Of a DNA stretch of 56,974 bases, positions 33,662-40,385 are shown in pieces (position 1 is the first letter of the stretch; the number at the start of each line of letters is the position of its first letter). This DNA comes from JANMZR01 sp040385875 (GTDB lineage Bacteria; Bacteroidota; Bacteroidia; Cytophagales; Spirosomataceae). The DNA lies in assembly GCA_040385875.1 (NCBI GenBank), contig JAZKGO010000046.1:1-56974 (forward strand), given 5' to 3'. Made by a program: the position numbers and the translations under genes. The notes below the pieces were generated by a model that worked only from the letters and a program-made list of their open reading frames with translations, searched no databases and was not told the origin of the DNA.

Positions 33662-34120
33662 TTATTCATCACTGTTACTCAAAAAGCCAAATTTATCAAT
33701 ACCACTTTTATAAAAATTGGCTGATGAATAATAAAACTCTTCTGGCAAATTACATAAACCCGCTTTCACAGGGTTAAAATGAACATATTCTAACTTTTGC
33801 TCAAAGACTTCCTTTCTAAATAATGGTACACTTAAAGAATTCCTTTGCCAAAATTGGTAACTTCTGTCTATTTTGTTCACCTTAAATTGTTCTAAAAAAG
33901 CTTTGTCATTTACTTCTAATAATTTTTTGAACTTTTGTCCTAAATGTTTCAAAAAATCTCTCTGTACATTTTCTCCTTTATTTCCTGCTTTCATTTGCCA
34001 AATTATATGCATATGATTATCAAGAATACAAAAGGAATATATAATTACTCTATTATTTTTTACCAAAAACCTCATACTATCAATTATGATATCCTTGCAT
34101 TTTTTTGGTTTTAAAAGCAT
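33662..34120 (-). CDS. REP-associated tyrosine transposase (RAYT), possibly N-terminally shortened
   Basis: A Y1/HUH single-strand transposase of the TnpA_REP type. The HUH motif is in LDNHMHIIW (about residues 36-44). The catalytic tyrosine region EYVHFNPVKAGL and YYSSANFY follow at the C-terminus. The ATG at 34120 starts inside the fold. The same frame is open upstream to a TGA at 34178-34180 and encodes the missing first strand (PQFITATILDW) without any ATG. The start is therefore lost or non-canonical. REP-like repeats lie on both sides. Whether it is active is unclear. Confidence 0.85.
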   Translation of the reverse strand: MLLKPKKCKDIIIDSMRFLVKNNRVIIYSFCILDNHMHIIWQMKAGNKGENVQRDFLKHLGQKFKKLLEVNDKAFLEQFKVNKIDRSYQFWQRNSLSVPLFRKEVFEQKLEYVHFNPVKAGLCNLPEEFYYSSANFYKSGIDKFGFLSNSDE

Positions 34121-34177
34121 TTTCCAATCTAAAATAGTTGCGGTAATAAACTGTGGTAATTCGCTTTCTATCCTATT
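34121..34177 (-). pseudogene. in-frame 5' extension of RAYT without start codon
   Basis: Nineteen codons between an in-frame TGA and the ATG encode the conserved first beta-strand of the Y1 fold (ITATILDW). No ATG, GTG or TTG lies within it. Either translation starts unusually or the head of the gene was lost. Confidence 0.5.
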
Positions 34178-34200
34178 TCAAAATTCTGTTCTCCCAATAA

Positions 34201-34297
34201 TTTGTTGGTAGCTTACGCTCAATTCCTGCCCTTCATACCAACAAAGGCGGAAGTAGCTTACGCTCAATTCCTACCCTTCATACCAACAAAGGCGGAG
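34201..34297. repeat. REP-like tandem repeat upstream of RAYT
   Basis: Two direct 45-bp units (34208-34252, 34253-34297) each begin with GTAG and differ at two positions. The first is part of a hairpin TTTGTTGGTA (34201-34210) / TACCAACAAA (34236-34245). GTAG at the base of a hairpin is the signature of REP sequences used by RAYT enzymes. Confidence 0.8.
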
Positions 34298-34299
34298 AA

Positions 34300-34347
34300 A
34301 AATCAGGCAAATCCCAAAATCAAATAAATACTGATTCATACAATTGG
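34300..34347. repeat. 48-bp dispersed repeat, copy C
   Basis: Same as copy A (31941-31988) with four differences. It lies directly after the REP-like tandem repeat. Confidence 0.8.
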
Positions 34348-34353
34348 CTGATT

Positions 34354-34388
34354 CAAGCAGTGTCCCCGAAAATGGGAGACACTGCTTG
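34354..34388. terminator. strong hairpin after the unknown gene
   Basis: CAAGCAGTGTC (34354-34364) pairs with GACACTGCTTG (34378-34388). CCC/GGG extends the stem past one bulged A, with a GAAAAT loop. It is 41 bp past the end of the minus-strand unknown gene but lacks a U tract, so it may be a non-canonical terminator, an mRNA 3'-end stabiliser or a mobile-element end. Confidence 0.45.
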
Positions 34389-34428
34389 GGAGGACCTTGG
34401 CGAAAAGGTGATGCTGTAGTTCTTCTTG

Positions 34429-35124
34429 TTATTGTCCGCCAGTTAATAGTCGTTTTGCAAGTTCTGATGTCACACTAACAAATATCTCCCTTATAACATC
34501 AAATCCAAGTTTTTGTGCCTTAGCCCAAAGTTTAGAAAGTCGTCTTACTATTTGTCTTTTGGTTTCTTTAGTTAAACCACTTTGAATTTCTGATGCTTCT
34601 AAGGCAAGTTCTTCTAATTCTCTAGCTTGATTTTCAGGTCGTCTTTCTTGAAGTGCCTGCAATTTAGATTTTACATTATCTAAATACTCGTCAAGAAATA
34701 TTTGTTGTTCAAGGTCAAATGAAGTGGTGTCTGCGTCATCTTCAAGTATGTCAAATTGTTTTTCAAATCTTTCTTGATTACTTTTTATAATTGGGTCGTC
34801 ATAAATGGTGTGGATTTTATCATAGGCTTGAAGTAGTTCCAGCCACTTTTTAATTGTGGTTAATACTCCTCCCGATGTAGACCAGACTGAATGAGGACTT
34901 AAATTATCTTGACTTTTTGGCTTAAATTCTATTAGGTAGAGTAATTTTCCTTGTCGAGCTTCTTGCTTTGAAACCTTGAAATAGAAATCCGAATTTTCGT
35001 CTTTGTCAATTAAGTAAAAGAGTGAATTGCTGTCTTTGACAGTCTTTGTCAAGTCGAGATTGTTGTCTGCCAAAGGTTGCAAAGCTTCTAATATTGCTAA
35101 AGGTATTTTTTTTTTCATTATCAA
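34429..35124 (-). CDS. hypothetical protein, accessory region
   Basis: 231 residues; the initiator could be residue 1 or 3 (MIMKKK). The N-terminal half is alpha/beta (IPLAILEALQPLADNNLDL, FYFKVSKQEARQGKLLYLIEFKP). The C-terminal half is helical, acidic and possibly coiled-coil (LQALQERRPENQARELEELALEA), then amphipathic (LSKLWAKAQKLGFDVIREIF). There is no signal peptide or membrane segment. I do not recognise a family. It stands alone between a transposase with repeats and a chelatase-type operon, consistent with a horizontally acquired gene. A role in defence is conceivable but not supported by a motif. Confidence 0.55.
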   Translation of the reverse strand: MIMKKKIPLAILEALQPLADNNLDLTKTVKDSNSLFYLIDKDENSDFYFKVSKQEARQGKLLYLIEFKPKSQDNLSPHSVWSTSGGVLTTIKKWLELLQAYDKIHTIYDDPIIKSNQERFEKQFDILEDDADTTSFDLEQQIFLDEYLDNVKSKLQALQERRPENQARELEELALEASEIQSGLTKETKRQIVRRLSKLWAKAQKLGFDVIREIFVSVTSELAKRLLTGGQ

Positions 35125-35465
35125 TTATTGAGTCGGTTGTTTAGAATCAACGCAATCGTCTGTATTTGAGCATCTTTATTTTTTTAACCTCCATTCAATC
35201 AAATACTTAGCTGTATGTATTTTTTTTAGTTTCCACTTTTTCTCACAAATAAAACAAACAATTCTCGGTCACACAAAAAAGGCATCATATTAGAGCTTTT
35301 TTACTCTAACTTTTTATTCAACGGTTATTAAAAGCTTCATTTTTATATTTTCCCAATCCTTTGAATCGGTCAGCTCCACAATTTAATCCCCTTTTTTCCA
35401 AACTTTAATTATCTTTAGGCTGTTATAAATCAGTGGTGAAATTTCACCTAAAATTTTAGAACAAT
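35125..35465. other. divergent intergenic region
   Basis: AT-rich, no reading frame recognised. A 6-bp hairpin TTAGAG...CTCTAA followed by a T-rich stretch lies near 35293-35312. TATCTTTA (35410-35417), a near match to the -7 consensus, lies about 50 bp before the VWA gene and is a candidate promoter. Confidence 0.4.
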
Positions 35466-36578
35466 ATGCTAGGTTATCGATTTTCGGAGTTTGTGCCGCA
35501 AGACCAAGAGGAGGGTAAAAAGGCCAAATTTGATCAATTATTGGATATTTTTAACCAACTCATCACCATGACAGCGGGCGATGCAGGGCAGGCTTTAACC
35601 TGGCTTACGCAGCTGGATAAGCAATATAATCTCACCGATGATAGCTATGGAATTGCTGATTTTATTGAAGATTTGAAAGCCAAAGGTTATTTGCGAGAGG
35701 AGAAAGGGGAGGGGAATGGCCTAGAGCTCACCGCTAAAGGTGAGCAAAGTATTCGGAAGCAATCACTGGATGAGATATTTGGAAAACTAAAGAAAACGGG
35801 CAGCGGAGGCAACCACCGCACACCTTACAATGGAGAAGGCGATGAGCAAAACACGGATCGACGTGATTATCAGTTTGGGGATGGACTCGACCAAATAGCC
35901 ATGACAGAAAGCATCCGTAATGCGCAGATTAACAACGGTTTAGAATCTTTTATGCTTACCGAAAACGATCTGGAAATCATGGATAAAGAGTACAAAGCGC
36001 AAACCAGCACCGTACTCATGATTGATATTTCGCACTCCATGATATTGTATGGTGAGGATAGAATCACCCCCGCTAAAAAGGTGGCGATGGCACTTTCTGA
36101 GCTCATCATGACCAAATACCCGAAAGATACTTTGGATATTATTGTGTTTGGCAACGATGCCTGGCAGATTCAAGTGCGTGATTTACCCTATTTGGAAGTG
36201 GGGCCCTATCATACCAATACTGTAGCTGGTTTGGAGCTGGCGATGGATTTACTCCGCCGCCGAAAAAACAAGAATAAACAAATTTTTATGATTACCGACG
36301 GCAAGCCTACTTGCCTGAAAGAGGGATTGAAATATTATCAAAACTCATGGGGTTTGGATAAAAAAATACTGAACAAAACACTCAATTTGGGTGCACAATG
36401 TCGACGGCTCAAAATTCCAGTAACTACCTTTATGATTGCCAGGGACCAATATCTGAAAGAATTTGTTCAAGAATTTACCAAAACTAATAATGGCAAAGCC
36501 TACTATTCGTCGCTAAAAGGCCTGGGTGAGTTCATTTTTGAGGATTATGCGGCCAATAGAAAGAAGAATATGCGATAA
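35466..36578 (+). CDS. VWA-domain protein, partner of chelatase-type AAA ATPase
   Basis: 370 residues. The first ~130 are helical and charged, with a Gly/Asn-rich linker (KKTGSGGNHRTPYNGEGDEQ). The VWA domain carries the MIDAS motif D187-x-S189-x-S191 (MIDISHSMI) and ITDGKPT around residue 276-282, so metal-dependent ligand binding is intact. No signal peptide or membrane segment is seen. It is followed 61 bp downstream by a magnesium-chelatase-I/MoxR-like ATPase. Such pairs act as chaperones that insert metals or remodel partner proteins. The client is unknown. Confidence 0.87.
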   Translation: MLGYRFSEFVPQDQEEGKKAKFDQLLDIFNQLITMTAGDAGQALTWLTQLDKQYNLTDDSYGIADFIEDLKAKGYLREEKGEGNGLELTAKGEQSIRKQSLDEIFGKLKKTGSGGNHRTPYNGEGDEQNTDRRDYQFGDGLDQIAMTESIRNAQINNGLESFMLTENDLEIMDKEYKAQTSTVLMIDISHSMILYGEDRITPAKKVAMALSELIMTKYPKDTLDIIVFGNDAWQIQVRDLPYLEVGPYHTNTVAGLELAMDLLRRRKNKNKQIFMITDGKPTCLKEGLKYYQNSWGLDKKILNKTLNLGAQCRRLKIPVTTFMIARDQYLKEFVQEFTKTNNGKAYYSSLKGLGEFIFEDYAANRKKNMR

Positions 36579-36639
36579 TTTAGTGATGAGTTAAGAGTGA
36601 TGAGTTTTTACATTAAAAAAAATAACAAAATAATAGAAA

Positions 36640-38175
36640 ATGCCAAAAATATTTGACAATGCTAACATTCACAAAATTAATACTTTAGGTCAATTAAAAG
36701 ACTCTGGTTATGTGCCCAAAACAATCAAAGACGAACTTCGGGATAACTTAATCGTCAAACTTAAAAACAAAGAAAAAGTATTTGAAGGCATTTGGGGATT
36801 TGAAGATACCGTAATCCCTGATGTGGAGCGAGCCATTTTATCACAACATCATATCAACCTTTTGGGCCTTCGGGGGCAGGCTAAAACCCGTATTGCTCGT
36901 TTGATGGTGAACCTTTTGGATGAATACATTCCGGTGGTGGAAGGCTCAGAACTGAACGATGACCCTATGGACCCGCTTTCCAGATTTGCTTTAGATTTGA
37001 TTGATGAAAAAGGCGATGCCACACCCATCACGTGGATGCATCGAAGTGAAAGATATACCGAAAAGCTAGCTACTCCCGACGTGTCGGTGGCCGACCTAAT
37101 CGGAGATGCCGACCCGATAAAAGCCGCCACTTTAAGGTTGCCTTATTCCGATGAAAGAGTAATTCATTTTGGCTTGATTCCACGGTCGCACCGCTGTATA
37201 TTCGTAATCAATGAGTTGCCCGACTTGCAGGCTCGTATTCAGGTATCACTTTTTAATATTTTGCAAGAAGGCGATATCCAGATTAGGGGTTTCAAAATTC
37301 GCTTGCCTTTGGATATTCAATTTGTTTTTACAGCTAATCCAGAAGACTATACCAATCGGGGCTCGATCGTCACTCCATTGAAAGATCGTATTGATTCTCA
37401 GATAGTTACTCATTATCCTAAGTCGATTGAGATTGCCAAAAAGATTACCTTGCAAGAATCAAAAATAAAAGATGAGCAGTCTGATATGGTTGCTACCAAT
37501 AGCTTAATTGAAGATTTGATTGAGCAGGTGGCTTTTGAGGCAAGGCTATCAGAATTTGTCGACTCGAAGTCGGGCGTATCCGCCCGTATGACTATCTCGG
37601 CTTATGAAAATATGATTTCAACTGCTGAACGACGTGCTTTAATTAATTCGGAATCAAAGACTTATGTACGAGTGGCCGATTTGATTGGGGTAATCCCTGC
37701 CATTTGCGGAAAGGTTGAATTGGTCTATGAAGGAGAAGTAGAAGGTCCCGTGATAGTGGCTCAAAACTTAATTGGAAAGGCCATTCGGACTCAGTTTTTG
37801 AACTATTTCCCAGACCCAGAAAAAATAAAGAAATTAGCCAAAGACAAAGCTAACAAAAATCCGTACAAACCGATTATAGATTGGTTTAGAAATGGGAACA
37901 CCATTGACATTTTGAATGATTGCACTGATAAAGACTATGCCGATAGGCTAAAAGCAATTGATGGTTTAGATAGTTTGATCGAAAGAGTTTATCCAGATAT
38001 TTTGGGTCGGGAAAAACTGTTTATGATGGAGTTTGTATTGCATGGGCTTTCGGAATTCTCCATGATTTCCAAAAAAACTTTAGAAAAAGGGCTGGTATTC
38101 AAGGACTTAACAGATTCGCTTTTCGATTTAGATAAAATGTCTTTTGATGAGGAGGAAGATGAGGATGAGGTATAG
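36640..38175 (+). CDS. AAA+ ATPase, magnesium-chelatase ChlI/MoxR-like
   Basis: 511 residues. Walker A-like loop GLRGQAKT at residues 76-83. In the Walker B position IFVINELPDL has Asn where Asp is usual. Then FNILQEGDIQIRGFKIRLPL and TANPEDYTNRGSIVTPLKDRID with the sensor-like residues of the ChlI family. The C-terminal part is helical and ends very acidic (DEEEDEDEV). It pairs with the VWA gene upstream, like ChlI/ChlD or MoxR/VWA systems, and probably remodels a partner protein. It does not appear to belong to chlorophyll synthesis. Confidence 0.88.
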   Translation: MPKIFDNANIHKINTLGQLKDSGYVPKTIKDELRDNLIVKLKNKEKVFEGIWGFEDTVIPDVERAILSQHHINLLGLRGQAKTRIARLMVNLLDEYIPVVEGSELNDDPMDPLSRFALDLIDEKGDATPITWMHRSERYTEKLATPDVSVADLIGDADPIKAATLRLPYSDERVIHFGLIPRSHRCIFVINELPDLQARIQVSLFNILQEGDIQIRGFKIRLPLDIQFVFTANPEDYTNRGSIVTPLKDRIDSQIVTHYPKSIEIAKKITLQESKIKDEQSDMVATNSLIEDLIEQVAFEARLSEFVDSKSGVSARMTISAYENMISTAERRALINSESKTYVRVADLIGVIPAICGKVELVYEGEVEGPVIVAQNLIGKAIRTQFLNYFPDPEKIKKLAKDKANKNPYKPIIDWFRNGNTIDILNDCTDKDYADRLKAIDGLDSLIERVYPDILGREKLFMMEFVLHGLSEFSMISKKTLEKGLVFKDLTDSLFDLDKMSFDEEEDEDEV

Positions 38176-38227
38176 AATAATGGTAAAGCTCACGTAATTA
38201 TCAAAACTCAAAATAGTATATTTGAAT

Positions 38228-38265
38228 ATCATTAGAATTGGGGTTGCAACCCCGATTCTAATGAT
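38228..38265. promoter_or_regulatory. 38-bp near-perfect palindrome
   Basis: ATCATTAGAATTGGGGTTGC is followed at once by its reverse complement with one mismatch, giving a 38-bp palindrome with no spacer. It lies 53 bp after the AAA gene and ends 47 bp before the preferred start of the cytochrome c gene. In RNA it would be a long hairpin, so it may be a terminator. As DNA it could be an operator. Confidence 0.6.
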
Positions 38266-38312
38266 TTGACAATTTGTTCATGCTTAAAGACTTTCACCAT
38301 TTTTATTCTTTT

Positions 38313-38723
38313 ATGAAATTTCCACTCCTATTTCTCCTTATAATATTTTTCACAACTATTTCATTTACAAATAGATACGGAAATAATTCAGCAACTTTAG
38401 AATCTGGTAAAGAAAGCTATGATACCTATTGTATCGCTTGCCACCAAGCCGATGGCAAAGGGCAAAAAGGGGTGAATCCACCATTAGCGGGTAGTAATTG
38501 GGTAAAAGGTGAAGTGAATGTATTGATCAAAACTGTATTGCAAGGGCTTAACACCCCTATTGAAGTTGAGGGGGTTAAATATAATAATGCCATGCCCGCA
38601 TTTGATTATCTGGAAGATGCCGAAATGGCCAGTTTGCTAACTTACGTCCGCAAAAATTTTGGACAAATGCCTGATTCGGTAACTGTTGCACAAGTGAAAT
38701 TTGTCAGGGATTCATTGAAATGA
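38313..38723 (+). CDS. exported cytochrome c
   Basis: The frame is open from 38274, but the ATG at 38313 (MKFPLLFLLIIFF) starts a good signal peptide and is preferred, giving 136 residues. The mature part has one haem motif CIACHQADGKGQKGVNPPLAGS and a distal methionine region NNAMPAFDYLEDAEMASLLTYVRKNFG, the form of class I single-domain cytochromes c. It would be a periplasmic electron carrier or subunit of a respiratory complex. It lies 137 bp after the AAA gene, past a palindrome that probably ends that operon. Confidence 0.9.
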   Translation: MKFPLLFLLIIFFTTISFTNRYGNNSATLESGKESYDTYCIACHQADGKGQKGVNPPLAGSNWVKGEVNVLIKTVLQGLNTPIEVEGVKYNNAMPAFDYLEDAEMASLLTYVRKNFGQMPDSVTVAQVKFVRDSLK

Positions 38724-38778
38724 ATTTTATTCAGCAACTTTTTTTAACTTTATAAAATACTTTTTAAAAAATAGAACT

Positions 38779-39009
38779 ATGCAGAAGTGGCAAGAAAGAA
38801 TTAGTATTAATCCTGAAATTAGATTTGGTAAGCCTTGTATAAAGAATACTCGAATAAGTGTTGATGATATATTAGGCTGGTTGGCTAATGATATGAGTTA
38901 TGTCGAAATACTGCAAGATTTTCCATCAATTAATCATGAAGATATTCTAGCTGCTTTAAGTTTTGCGGCCAAACGGGGTGAAAATACTAAAGTGTTAATT
39001 AATGCCTAA
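38779..39009 (+). CDS. DUF433 antitoxin
   Basis: A 76-residue helix-turn-helix protein of the DUF433 family (PEIRFGKPCIKNTRISVDDI, LANDMSYVEILQDFP, DILAALSFAA). It is the antitoxin and probable autoregulator of the following DUF5615 gene. Its stop TAA shares a base with the toxin ATG. It may be induced when the pair is disturbed. Confidence 0.9.
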   Translation: MQKWQERISINPEIRFGKPCIKNTRISVDDILGWLANDMSYVEILQDFPSINHEDILAALSFAAKRGENTKVLINA

Positions 39010-39344
39010 TGAAGTTATTTATTGATGAAAACATTTCTTACAGGATTTTAAAGAAACTCATTAATTATTTTCCAGAGAGTACTCATGCCACTAAATCTGG
39101 ACTCAAACAACCGTCTAAAGACACGCAGATTTGGAATTTTTCAAAGAAAAATAATTTTACAATACTAACATTTGACGATGATTTTGAAGATTTGTCAAAT
39201 CTTTTGGGTTTTCCACCTAAGGTAATATTAATGAGAACAGGAAATTCATCAACTAACTTTGTGAGTAATATATTAATCGAAAAGCTTAACGAAATTCAAA
39301 CATTTATTCAATCAGAGAATTATGGAGTTTTTGAAATTTATTGA
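39009..39344 (+). CDS. DUF5615 PIN-like toxin
   Basis: 111 residues of the Mut7-C/PIN-like DUF5615 family. The acidic cluster is in MKLFIDENISYRILKKL (D6, E7) and ILTFDDDFEDL, with R/T at ILMRTGNSS. It is predicted to be an RNase toxin counteracted by DUF433. The two genes overlap by one base (translational coupling). Confidence 0.9.
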   Translation: MKLFIDENISYRILKKLINYFPESTHATKSGLKQPSKDTQIWNFSKKNNFTILTFDDDFEDLSNLLGFPPKVILMRTGNSSTNFVSNILIEKLNEIQTFIQSENYGVFEIY

Positions 39345-39400
39345 TTTTTTATAATGTAATCCGTCAGAACTATTCACCATTCTCACTTTACCATTCTCTA

Positions 39401-40063
39401 CTAAACTTCAATTCTCCCATCCAGTAAGTTCACAATCCTAGATCCGTAACCTGCATTTTTTTCAGAATGGGTCACTTGTACGATGGTAACCCCCTCATTA
39501 TTAAGCTCTTTGAATAAAGTCATTATTTCTTCGCCTTGTTTTGAATTCAGATTTCCAGTAGGTTCGTCGGCTAAAATTAGGTTGGGTTTGGTGATAATTG
39601 CCCGGGCAATACCCACTAATTGTTGTTGCCCACCCGAGAGCTGATTGGGAAAGAGGTCTTTTTTGCCCACAATATTGAAGCGATCCAAAACATCCGCCAC
39701 CATAGATTTTCTATCAGAGCTACCAAAGCCATGATAAAGCAATGGCGTCTCAATGTTTTCATAAACAGTCAATTCGTCAATCAAATGATAGGCCTGAAAC
39801 ACAAACCCGATATGTTTTTTGTACAATTCAGCTCTTTGCTTTTCTTTGATTTTAATCACGTTTTGATCCAAAAATAAATACTCGCCTTCATTGGGCTCAT
39901 CCATCATTCCGATGATATGGAGGAGGGTAGACTTACCCGAGCCAGACGGCCCCATGATGGACACAAACTCACCTTCCTGGATGCCCAGATTAATATCTTT
40001 TAAAACAAATGTGCGGTTAGCTCCGGAATTGTACCAGCGAAATATATTTTTTAATTGAATCAT
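39401..40063 (-). CDS. ABC transporter ATP-binding protein, LolD/MacB type, without adjacent permease
   Basis: 220 residues. Walker A GPSGSGKST, Q-loop VFQAYHLIDELTVYENIETP, signature LSGGQQQLVGIARAI, Walker B LILADEPTG and switch H (VTHSEK) are all present. It is of the LolD/MacB/FtsE branch that pairs with FtsX-type permeases. No permease gene is beside it; the nearest is the MacB-like gene at 50488-52983, which shares its upstream operator sites. It likely works with that and possibly other permeases in the genome. Confidence 0.92.
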   Translation of the reverse strand: MIQLKNIFRWYNSGANRTFVLKDINLGIQEGEFVSIMGPSGSGKSTLLHIIGMMDEPNEGEYLFLDQNVIKIKEKQRAELYKKHIGFVFQAYHLIDELTVYENIETPLLYHGFGSSDRKSMVADVLDRFNIVGKKDLFPNQLSGGQQQLVGIARAIITKPNLILADEPTGNLNSKQGEEIMTLFKELNNEGVTIVQVTHSEKNAGYGSRIVNLLDGRIEV

Positions 40064-40091
40064 TTTTTTGAAATTTTATTTAATCAGATGA

Positions 40092-40111
40092 GTTGCCAAA
40101 AATATGCCATA
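40092..40111 (-). promoter_or_regulatory. candidate sigma-54 promoter of the ABC ATPase gene
   Basis: The minus strand reads TATGGCATATTTTTGGCAAC, with GG-N10-GC spacing as required for -24/-12 elements. The predicted start is about 18 nt before the ATG. The -12 half (TTTGGC) is a weak fit to TTGCA. The tandem operator lies about 68 bp upstream. Confidence 0.5.
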
Positions 40112-40162
40112 AATATAAAATGCTTAAAATGAGTGTATTAGGTGATTTGTTTATAAATAGGG

Positions 40163-40199
40163 TGTCCGTTTTTGGCACAAATTGTACGTTTTTAAGTTC
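40163..40199. promoter_or_regulatory. tandem 17-bp operator, locus 1
   Basis: TGTCCGTTTTTGGCACA (40163-40179) and TGTACGTTTTTAAGTTC (40183-40199), 20 bp apart. On the minus strand the unit is TGTnnCAAAAACGnnCA. The same unit occurs twice at 53080-53117. The placing upstream of a sigma-54-like promoter suggests binding by an NtrC-type activator. Confidence 0.6.
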
Positions 40200-40348
40200 C
40201 TCTTAACTTTCGCCTAACCAAAATGGAATAAGACCCAAAGAATGCTTTAGCTCAGAGATGGCTTGTCTTAAGCTGAAGACAATATTATAAAATTTGTTAA
40301 AATTAATTTCGTTACCCAATAATTCAAAAATCAAAACAATTTATTATT

Positions 40349-40356
40349 TACTTTTG
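40349..40356 (+). promoter_or_regulatory. candidate -7 box of the DUF5916 gene
   Basis: TACTTTTG matches TAnnTTTG exactly, 30 bp before the preferred ATG at 40386. There is no clear -33 TTG. Confidence 0.35.
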
Positions 40357-40385
40357 TAGTATTGGTTTATTTACTTCTTCAATTT

